Positions 1-4,845 of a stretch of 6,068 nt of DNA are shown one piece after another. A program made the translations under genes and the position numbers. The notes below the pieces were generated by a model, which did no database searches, was not told the DNA's origin, and saw only the letters and a list, made by a program, of their open reading frames with translations. Within the stretch, counting starts at the first letter, position 1. Each line of letters starts with the position of its first letter. Source of the stretch: Caulobacteraceae bacterium (GTDB lineage Bacteria > Pseudomonadota > Alphaproteobacteria > Caulobacterales > Caulobacteraceae); NCBI GenBank assembly GCA_004144935.1, contig SDZP01000219.1, positions 1 to 6,068 on the forward strand, written 5' to 3'.

Positions 1-609
1 AGCGACCTGGTCTTCGACGGCGAGGGGCGCCGTCCCTATGTCGAAAGCGACAGCCCCCGGCCGCTGAACGTCTACGGGGTCAGCAAGGCGCGGGCCGAGG
101 CCGGGGTCCTGGGGCCGGGCGGCCGCCACCTGATGATCCGCACCGCCGCCTTTTTCTCCCCGTTCGATCCCCACAACTTCGCCGCCCATGTGGTCCACGC
201 CCTGGGCGGCGGCCAGACCCTGAGCGCCGCCGACGATCTGGTCGTCTCGCCCACCTATGTCCCCGACCTTGTCGACGCCGTGCTCGACCTGTTGATCGAC
301 GGTGACACCGGCCTGCGCCACCTGGCCAACGCCGGCGCGGTCTCCTGGGCCGACTTCGCCCGCCTGCTGGCGCGGTCCCTGGGCCTCGACGAGACCCTGG
401 TCCGCCCCGTCCCGGCCGCCAGCTTCGCCTGGCCCGCCCCGCGCCCGGCCTATGCGGCGCTCGGCACGGAAAGGGGCCTCATCATGCCCGGTCTGGAGGA
501 CGCCATCGCCCGCCATGCCGGCGCCTTGAGGGATGCTCAGTTCGAAGCGCCGTCCGCCGCGCTGGAGGGCCATCGGCGGCCAGAACCCCTCAACATGCCC
601 CAGCCCTGA
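1..609 (+). CDS. RmlD-like sugar-nucleotide reductase, 3' part only
   Basis: The window opens inside this gene; an open frame runs from base 1 to the TGA at 607-609 (202 codons visible). It looks like the C-terminal two thirds of an extended short-chain dehydrogenase of the RmlD type (dTDP-4-dehydrorhamnose reductase, which makes dTDP-L-rhamnose with NAD(P)H). Visible hallmarks in order are SDLVFDG at the very start (TDYVFDG in typical RmlD), a P-L-N-x-YGVSK catalytic YxxxK about residue 25-29, an arginine-threonine strand (LMIRTAAFFSP), the SPTYVPDLVDAVLDLL segment, and the late signature GTERGLIMPGLEDAIARH. The N-terminal Rossmann GxxGxxG lies outside the window. A tail of roughly 35 residues after the usual RmlD end is not recognisable. 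In relatives I recall such a domain fused behind a family 1 glycoside hydrolase, which cannot be tested here. The true substrate is therefore uncertain; the fold assignment is firm. Confidence 0.88.
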   Translation, partial: SDLVFDGEGRRPYVESDSPRPLNVYGVSKARAEAGVLGPGGRHLMIRTAAFFSPFDPHNFAAHVVHALGGGQTLSAADDLVVSPTYVPDLVDAVLDLLIDGDTGLRHLANAGAVSWADFARLLARSLGLDETLVRPVPAASFAWPAPRPAYAALGTERGLIMPGLEDAIARHAGALRDAQFEAPSAALEGHRRPEPLNMPQP

Positions 610-657
610 CCTCCGGGCTTCGTGGAAGAGGAGGATGGAAAGCCGGCTCCGGACCGA

Positions 658-663
658 TATAGA
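658..663 (+). promoter_or_regulatory. Possible -10 element (TATAGA) for a leaderless RNA methyltransferase transcript
   Basis: TATAGA matches five of six bases of the TATAAT consensus and ends six bases before the ATG at 670, so a start site about seven bases downstream would fall on or beside that ATG. No Shine-Dalgarno sequence precedes the ATG, as expected for a leaderless message. No convincing -35 (TTGAC-like) box is seen 13-17 bases upstream, which keeps this weak. Confidence 0.25.
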
Positions 664-669
664 TGCCTG

Positions 670-1314
670 ATGGAAGACGCCGACAAATCCCGCAAGAACG
701 TTCGCGCCCGGGCCAAAGCGATCAAGCCTTTTCGCTGCAAGCACCTGATCGCGGTCATCGAGAACCCGTCCGACATCAAGAACATCGGCACGGTGATCCG
801 CAACGTCAACGCGCTCGGGGTCGAGAAGGTGTATGTCGTCGACCCCCGCGGCGCCCTGCCGGACGACTGGCAGGAATTGCGCGGCGACCGGGCCATCTCG
901 AAGATCTCGGTCTCGGCCGTGAAATGGACCTTCGTGAAGCGCTTCGACAGCACCGACGCCTGCTTCGACTATCTGGAGCAGAAGGGCTTCGTCTCGATCG
1001 TCACCTCGCCCCACGTGAAGGGCAAGGCCAGCATTTACCTCGATGAGGGTAACTACACCGTCCATCCCAAGCTCGCCGTCTGGTTCGGCAGCGAGGCCAT
1101 CGGCATCAGCGACCGCGCGGTCGAACGCAGCGCGATGTGCGTCAGCGTCCCCATGTTCGGCATGATCGAGAGCCTCAACCTCGGCACCAGCTCGGGCATC
1201 GTCCTCTACGAAGTCGCCAAGCAGAGGCGGGATTATCAGAGCCGGTTCAGGCTGCGTGGCCAGAAGGGCGAACGGGAGACGCCGTTGCCGACGGTGATGG
1301 CGGCGGGGGAGTAG
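670..1314 (+). CDS. SpoU/TrmH-family RNA 2'-O-ribose methyltransferase
   Basis: This is a cytoplasmic S-adenosylmethionine-dependent enzyme that methylates a ribose 2'-OH in tRNA or rRNA. It is 214 residues from the ATG at 670 and shows all three SPOUT motifs. Motif 1 is near residues 31-50 (ENPSDIKNIG then TVIRNVNALG, with the conserved Asn38 and catalytic-type Arg44). Motif 2 is WFGSEAIGIS at 138-147. Motif 3 is at 160-181 (VPMFGMIESLN then GIVLYE), which forms the trefoil knot that holds the cofactor. A basic N-terminus (SRKNVRARAK) may contact RNA. It lacks the long C-terminal TrmH tail, so which nucleotide it modifies cannot be said. An in-frame GTG at 622 would add 16 acidic residues; neither start has a clear ribosome-binding site, and ATG 670 is preferred because a TATAGA sits just upstream. 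The stop is 7 bases from that of the convergent gene. Confidence 0.93.
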   Translation: MEDADKSRKNVRARAKAIKPFRCKHLIAVIENPSDIKNIGTVIRNVNALGVEKVYVVDPRGALPDDWQELRGDRAISKISVSAVKWTFVKRFDSTDACFDYLEQKGFVSIVTSPHVKGKASIYLDEGNYTVHPKLAVWFGSEAIGISDRAVERSAMCVSVPMFGMIESLNLGTSSGIVLYEVAKQRRDYQSRFRLRGQKGERETPLPTVMAAGE

Positions 1315-1321
1315 GGGCCAA

Positions 1322-2389
1322 TTACCAGCTCGGCCGCCGCACGGTGAAGTCGTTGAACGGCGAGGACGTCAGGTCCCGCGCAATGGCTTTGGCGGCAATT
1401 GCGTAATCGACCACCAGGCAGACCGCCTCCATCGACCCGGATCCCGACGATCCCCCGTCGCAGTGGCCCAGTCCCAACCAGCCAGTCAGCGTATTGAGAT
1501 AGTCCTCGAGCGCGTGACGGCGCTCCAGATCGGCCCGGGTTCCGCTGCCGGAAATCTCCTTGGCGACCAGCAGCGTCGCCAGCCGCTCTTCCGGAATCGC
1601 CTCGTAGCCGTCGGTCCTGGCGGCTGCGGCGATGGCCAGGATGACGTCCGCCTGGCGGTCGGGCCCTTCGGCGTGGTGCCGGGAGACCACGCCTCGCTCG
1701 CCGCAGACACCGGCGTGTTCGACAACGCTCCGCCCGTCGATCCAGGCTTCCCAATACAGCAGCGCTTGGCCTTGGCGCTTGTGGAATTTGACCATCTGGG
1801 GGGACTGATCAGCCGCTCTCAGTGTCTCGAAGTAAGCCTGGACCGCAGCGGGCTGGAGCACCCGCGTGCGTGGGCCTCCGGCAACCGACACACTGGTCGG
1901 CAACTCTGAAAAGCTGGTGGACAGCCAGCGTCCGGATTCACTTTCCGAAACAAGGACGGCTCCAAGGGGCGACAGCTGCCCGGGCGGCGAGTCTGAAACA
2001 CGCTCCGCAACATCTTCGATCAGGCGCGCCACTGTCGCGCGTTCCTCGGGCGATAGCCGCGTCTGGAAGACTGCTGCAAGCGCCCGCTGGCTCGCCTGAG
2101 CGACCGCGCCGACACGTAGCGCCCAGCAGTCCCCCAACCATGCCACATAGTCGAGATCACCGACCGCAAAGAAGGTATCGCCGTCGCGCCAATAGCTACC
2201 GCGGCTCTTGCCCGGCGGCTGCAACGCGGGGTGCGCCATCGAAAAACTGAATGCCAGCTTTCCGAACTTCTCGAACGCCGCTTCGGGCGCACCGGCCTGC
2301 GCGAGCGCGGCGGCGAACGCCTCCACCGTCTGCTCGGCGGCCGCGTGACTGTCCGGCGTCGAGGTTATCATTCTCATGGTGATCAGCAT
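1322..2389 (-). CDS. WGR-like domain protein of unknown function, distal gene of the barstar pair
   Basis: The 355-residue protein begins at an ATG with a strong GGAGG seven bases upstream; later in-frame ATGs at codons 5 and 7 are possible but less well placed. There is no signal peptide or membrane segment, so it is probably cytoplasmic. Three parts can be seen. Residues 1-190 are unrecognised, with a W/F-rich stretch at 66-92. Residues 198-240 resemble the WGR fold (KFHKRQG, then YWEAWIDGRSVVEHAGVCGERG), a nucleic-acid-associated module, although the signature Trp is replaced by Ala226. Residues 303-338 carry a compact motif, GWLGLGHCDGGSSGSGSME followed by a hydrophobic VVDYAIAAKAI helix, which I recall from uncharacterised proteins with a similar WGR-like region. 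It starts 31 bases after the barstar-like stop, so the two are probably co-transcribed. A role in toxin immunity or effector activity is inferred only from this neighbour. Confidence 0.82.
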   Translation of the reverse strand: MLITMRMITSTPDSHAAAEQTVEAFAAALAQAGAPEAAFEKFGKLAFSFSMAHPALQPPGKSRGSYWRDGDTFFAVGDLDYVAWLGDCWALRVGAVAQASQRALAAVFQTRLSPEERATVARLIEDVAERVSDSPPGQLSPLGAVLVSESESGRWLSTSFSELPTSVSVAGGPRTRVLQPAAVQAYFETLRAADQSPQMVKFHKRQGQALLYWEAWIDGRSVVEHAGVCGERGVVSRHHAEGPDRQADVILAIAAAARTDGYEAIPEERLATLLVAKEISGSGTRADLERRHALEDYLNTLTGWLGLGHCDGGSSGSGSMEAVCLVVDYAIAAKAIARDLTSSPFNDFTVRRPSW

Positions 2390-2396
2390 GGCGCTC

Positions 2397-2401
2397 CCTC
2401 C
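2397..2401 (-). promoter_or_regulatory. Strong ribosome-binding site (GGAGG) deciding the start at 2389
   Basis: Read on the minus strand, GGAGG lies seven bases before the ATG at 2389 and inside the 31-base gap after the barstar-like stop. It is the clearest Shine-Dalgarno in the window. It fixes the longest of three nearby in-frame ATGs and implies efficient independent initiation of the second cistron. Confidence 0.7.
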
Positions 2402-2420
2402 GTTCCTGGGCTCACCGTCC

Positions 2421-2765
2421 TCAGAACGACCCGATCATCAGCAGGGCCAGAACGGGTGGATGGCCGACCTCGACCCGGCGATAGTTCACAAACGCCGCGC
2501 ACTCGACCAAGGCCTCATACTGTTCCGGACACCGCTTGGCGAACGCTGCGGCGTTGTCGATCTGAAGCGTCAGAAGCTCCCCGCTTGCGACCGGCCGACT
2601 GATCATTCCGGCGTCGGCATCGTCAGCGCATGTCAGGCAGTCGATCCAAGCGTTCATGTTGGCGCCATAATAGCCCGGGAAGCCCAGGCAATCGGCGAAC
2701 ACCGCGTGGAAACTGTCCCAATCGACGATGCGATCGGCAGGGATTTGGGTGACGAGACTCTGCAT
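2421..2765 (-). CDS. Barstar-like (barnase inhibitor family) protein
   Basis: At 114 residues, close to the usual 90-130, this resembles barstar, the small cytoplasmic protein that plugs the active site of barnase-type RNases. The diagnostic block is residues 29-45, FPGYYGANMNAWIDCLT, which aligns with the barstar PEYYGENLDALWDCLT helix: both Tyr, Gly, Asn, Ala, Asp, Cys, Leu and Thr are retained. Asp42 corresponds to barstar Asp39, the main barnase-contacting acid. Asn38 replaces Asp35 and Ile41 replaces Trp38, so the partner may not be barnase itself. An upstream IVDWDSFHAVF matches the first strand and helix. The C-terminus (VEVGHPPVLALLMI) is a hydrophobic strand as expected. The ATG at 2765 has only a poor AGG-like site upstream. 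It leads a two-gene unit with the 355-residue protein. No RNase toxin gene lies within the window. Confidence 0.86.
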   Translation of the reverse strand: MQSLVTQIPADRIVDWDSFHAVFADCLGFPGYYGANMNAWIDCLTCADDADAGMISRPVASGELLTLQIDNAAAFAKRCPEQYEALVECAAFVNYRRVEVGHPPVLALLMIGSF

Positions 2766-2840
2766 GCCCTGAGCGTAGCGCGCGCCGGGCGGGCTGTCCG
2801 CCTCGGCTGGAAAGCGGACCTTAACTCGACCGGATCATCC

Positions 2841-2865
2841 TTGACGCGAAACTCAACTGGATAAC
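2841..2865 (+). promoter_or_regulatory. Possible sigma-70/sigma-73-type promoter for the four-helix membrane protein
   Basis: TTGACG (2841-2846, five or six matches to the -35 consensus) is followed after 13 bases by GATAAC (2860-2865), a four-of-six -10 match. The short spacer is unusual for E. coli but within the TTGACGS-N10-14-GCTANAWC arrangement known for Caulobacter housekeeping promoters. It would start transcription about 20 bases before the gene. It lies in the 126-base divergent gap shared with the barstar unit, for which I see no clear promoter. Confidence 0.35.
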
Positions 2866-2891
2866 CGCATGAGCTTCGGAAAAGAACCGTG

Positions 2892-3302
2892 ATGGCCGCT
2901 GGGTCCGGCAAGGGCGTCGCGCCGGCCGCGCCGGCCGCGCCGGCTGCGCAGACGGCTGAGACGCGCCGCGGCGCCTATTGGCTCGGCCTCCTTACCGTTC
3001 CGATCGCCTTCGCTGTCGTAGGCCTTGTCGGCGGCGTCTCCGGCGAGCGCATGGCGGAGATGCTGGTCGAGATTCCCGTCGCCGCGATCAGCCTGACCCT
3101 GGTGGCGGCGGTCGTCCTTCTGGCCGCGGATTTCACCTTGAGAGCGCTGCGCTGGCGAAAGCCTTGGATGTTCTCGGTCGCCTGCGGGCTTGCGCTGTTC
3201 ACCCTGTGCCTGCCGACCGGCCTTCCGCTTCACTATCTGGTCCTGCTGGCGCTCATCCCGGGCCTCTGCGGCGGATGGGTGCTGGGCTGGTCTCGTCGCT
3301 GA
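2892..3302 (+). CDS. Small four-helix inner-membrane protein, function unknown
   Basis: The gene encodes 136 residues from the ATG at 2892; a GTG immediately before it (2889) is a possible alternative first codon. Residues 1-28 are soluble, low in complexity and include three copies of Ala-Pro-Ala. Four hydrophobic stretches follow, near residues 29-50 (YWLGLLTVPIAFAVVGLVGG), 59-81, 92-110 and 112-133. A positively charged loop, LRALRWRK at 83-90, sits between helices 2 and 3, and the protein ends WSRR. I do not recognise a family. A seven-codon mini-ORF (ATG 2869 to TGA 2892) overlaps this start as TGATG. The gene stands alone on the plus strand between the two minus-strand pairs. A membrane immunity role is conceivable but unsupported. 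The open frame, membrane pattern and start context make it a probable gene. Confidence 0.72.
   Translation: MAAGSGKGVAPAAPAAPAAQTAETRRGAYWLGLLTVPIAFAVVGLVGGVSGERMAEMLVEIPVAAISLTLVAAVVLLAADFTLRALRWRKPWMFSVACGLALFTLCLPTGLPLHYLVLLALIPGLCGGWVLGWSRR
2919..2945 (+). repeat. Three tandem 9-bp copies encoding Ala-Pro-Ala
   Basis: GCGCCGGCC is repeated three times head to tail (2919-2927, 2928-2936, and 2937-2945, where the last base is T). The unit is a multiple of three, so slippage would change the length of the N-terminal Ala/Pro stretch of the membrane protein without breaking its frame. Confidence 0.75.
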
Positions 3303-3375
3303 GCAGCCGGCTCCAGGCTCCGCACGAACCCCGCAACGGGTGGCGAGTGACCCTATCCGACGCTAGGTTCCGCCC

Positions 3376-3801
3376 ATGCGCACCCGCATCATGTACATCG
3401 AAGACAAGTCGGGCGGTCTTACCGGGCCATGCCGGATCGGGCTGGTCCGGTTCTCGAAGACCGGCTCGACGCTCTATTATGCGGATCGCGCCTAAAAGAG
3501 CCTGACCGGCGCGGGTTTCAAGGCCAACTATTTTGACCAGGCCACAGGCGCCTCCTTCTGGATTTCCGGCCCTCGCCGCGACGGCCGCGACGGCCGCGAC
3601 GGCCTCTATGGACGCGTCACCCAGCCGTACGATGTCGATGCGGACGTCGCGGACGCCTATTGGCGGGACATTCGAGGGCCGGGCTCGGCGGCGCCGGTCG
3701 CGACCGGCATGGGCGCCGATCTCAGGCCTCGAGCAGAGGACCGGATACCGTTCGAGGACAGGAACAGGGTTGAACAGCAACCCTTGGAGGGCCGCGATTG
3801 A
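3376..3801 (+). pseudogene. Broken small conserved protein (FSKTG...LYY...GFKANY...WISG family), internal TAA
   Basis: Reading from the ATG at 3376, the frame gives a start like MRTRIMYIEDKSGGLTGPCR, then RIGLVRFSKTGSTLYY, then a TAA at codon 40 (3493-3495). The same frame continues with KSLTGAGFKANYFDQATGAS, FWISGPRRDG, and DADVADAYWRDIRG, ending at TGA 3799-3801. Similarity to a widespread family of about 100 residues continues on both sides of the stop, so this was one gene. I recall that family being mislabelled as deoxyxylulose-phosphate synthase in databases; its real function is unknown. No start codon lies soon after the TAA, so the second half is probably not made separately. The region expected to read GPRRDG-x-x-LYG carries an expanded Arg-Asp-Gly repeat, and a tail of about 40 residues follows the usual family end; both point to decay. 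A sequencing error at the TAA is the alternative. Confidence 0.72.
3577..3603 (+). repeat. Three perfect tandem copies of CGCGACGGC
   Basis: Three exact 9-bp units lie in frame with the broken gene and encode Arg-Asp-Gly three times. Relatives I recall have one RDG-like unit here, so the array probably arose by slippage or local duplication within this copy. Confidence 0.8.
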
Positions 3802-3845
3802 GTGGAAGGCTGCTTGGATAGCATCGGCGGCCGGCAAGCCGACCG

Positions 3846-4142
3846 TCACTCTTCCTCGTAGAAGGCGTGCGCCCGGTTCTCGGGCTTGAGCAGCATGTAG
3901 AGCGGCGCCGCGCAAATTTCCTCAACCTCAAGCTCAAGGGTCGCCCCCCCTTCGCTCAGCCAGCGGCCCTTCCGATCAAGGGTCGAGCGCACGCGCTCAA
4001 AAGCCTTCTGGGCGGCGCTTGGCTCATCGGATGCCAGCACGTAACGGTGGCAATAGAACCCACGAGGCTGGGACACATCATCACCCGGTGGAGGAACGCT
4101 CCAGTCGAGTCTGCCGTGGACGAGGACGTAGTAGCAGCGCAT
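3846..4142 (-). CDS. 98-residue hypothetical protein downstream of the SUKH-3-like gene
   Basis: From the ATG at 4142 the product is 98 residues with no signal peptide or membrane segment. It starts MRCYYVLVHGRLDW, a likely beta strand, followed by a Pro-rich loop, a second strand GFYCHRYVLASDE, a charged helix (AAQKAFERVRSTLDRK), a strand ATLELEVEEICAAP and a closing LLKPENRAHAFYEEE. This beta-beta-alpha-beta order suggests a small compact domain of ferredoxin-like type, but no family can be named. A TTG at 4178 would add 12 low-complexity residues and sits closer to a GAGG-like site, so the start is uncertain; ATG is favoured because it coincides with the beginning of the ordered sequence. 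The SUKH-3-like gene ends 45 bases upstream on the same strand, implying one transcript and a possible immunity-linked role. Confidence 0.7.
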   Translation of the reverse strand: MRCYYVLVHGRLDWSVPPPGDDVSQPRGFYCHRYVLASDEPSAAQKAFERVRSTLDRKGRWLSEGGATLELEVEEICAAPLYMLLKPENRAHAFYEEE

Positions 4143-4187
4143 GCCGCAAGTTCTGGCGCCGGCCCCGGATGGCCGCAACGGTGGTCT

Positions 4188-4700
4188 TCAAACCTCGCGA
4201 CGATCGCCGACGAGATTGTAGAGGCGAGGGTCGCCGATCCCGTACGTCTCGCCGTACAGCGAGACGCAGTCCTGGCCCGGCAACAGGATCGGCTCGACCC
4301 GTCGGCCCGTCGTCAAGCCGCGGATCGCGGTCTCGAAGCTCTCGCCCGCCGACCAAACGGCGTCATGGATCAGGCTTGCTCCGAAGCATCGACCGGACTC
4401 ACCGATGTAGAGGACGCCATCTCCATTGTCGGTTTCGGCAATCGGAATGAGGGTCTCTCCCAGCAGGAGAGCGAGCGCCGCCGCCTCTGGCGGCTCATCG
4501 AACAACTGGCCGAAATGAATGTCACTTGTCGCACAGTCGACTCCCGGCCCAGTTTTACCGACCCGCAGTCCGGCGAATGCCGATAGCAGCTCGGTGGCCG
4601 GGTGATCGATCGGAGGCGGCGCGACCAGATCGACTCGTCGCCCAGGCCTCCAGCCCGCTTTGACGAACAACGCCACGACGTCTGCGGGAAGCTGCCTCAT
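4188..4700 (-). CDS. SUKH-3-like immunity protein
   Basis: This 170-residue protein matches the SUKH-3 pattern by eye. SUKH proteins (SMI1/KNR4 superfamily) bind and neutralise diverse toxin domains of bacterial polymorphic toxin systems in the cytoplasm. The hallmarks are a start helix LFVKAGWRPGRRVD (11-24, the family's L-x-x-AGW-x-x-GR-x-V), TELLSAFAGLRVGKTGPG (36-53), HFG at 62-64, LGETLIPIAETDNGDGVLYI (80-99, the core strands with the G-D-G turn), ESGRCFG (101-107) and SFETAIRGLTTGRR (121-134, the closing helix). The ATG at 4700 is chosen; a TTG at 4706 would add two residues, and neither has a Shine-Dalgarno. It leads a pair with the 98-residue gene. The toxin it guards against is not in the window and cannot be inferred from SUKH sequence alone. 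Confidence 0.86.
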   Translation of the reverse strand: MRQLPADVVALFVKAGWRPGRRVDLVAPPPIDHPATELLSAFAGLRVGKTGPGVDCATSDIHFGQLFDEPPEAAALALLLGETLIPIAETDNGDGVLYIGESGRCFGASLIHDAVWSAGESFETAIRGLTTGRRVEPILLPGQDCVSLYGETYGIGDPRLYNLVGDRREV

Positions 4701-4708
4701 TCGCAAAA

Positions 4709-4735
4709 ACTATGCGGTGAGCGAGCCCGGTTCAA
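4709..4735 (-). promoter_or_regulatory. Possible promoter, leaderless, for the SUKH-3-like gene
   Basis: On the minus strand TTGAAC (4735-4730) is followed after 15 bases by CATAGT (4714-4709), four of six matches to TATAAT. The -10 ends eight bases before the ATG at 4700, so the message would begin at or next to the start codon, in keeping with the absence of a ribosome-binding site. Both boxes are imperfect. Confidence 0.28.
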
Positions 4736-4845
4736 TGCAGCCGCCAAGACCCGCGCTTTCGCATCATGCTATCTTCAAGCGGTCCGAAAGCCGTGGCCAC
4801 GCCATCGCCAAGGCCAGCCCCACGGGGCGGAAAGCCGAGATCGCC

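Noticed and set aside
1299..1360. Inverted GGCGGC / GCCGCC around the convergent stops as a terminator
   Set aside because: The stem is short, the loop is about 35 bases or more, and no T run follows on either strand; chance pairing is likely in such GC-rich DNA.
2376..2864. Plus-strand open frame of 162 codons over the barstar-like gene
   Set aside because: The barstar signature on the minus strand is decisive, and the plus frame has no domain pattern.
3253..3915. Long minus-strand open frame (220 codons) opposite the broken gene
   Set aside because: Its translation is Ala/Arg/Gly-rich with no recognisable pattern, and it is the antisense of a plus-strand frame with clear family similarity. 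Long antisense frames are expected at this GC content.
3867..4586. Plus-strand open frame of 239 codons opposite the SUKH-3-like and 98-residue genes
   Set aside because: The opposite strand carries the recognisable SUKH-3 pattern and an ordered small protein; this frame shows no motif and is a shadow.
4768..4776. GCTATCTTC as a Caulobacter-type -10 for the DUF6544/DUF6920-type gene
   Set aside because: It matches only part of GCTANAWC and no -35 box is present at the right distance; too weak to list as a promoter.
4660..4845. Upstream extension of the DUF6544/DUF6920-type gene to a TTG
   Set aside because: It overlaps the start of the divergent SUKH-3-like gene, and its residues do not resemble the family. 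ATG 4846 matches the expected beginning.
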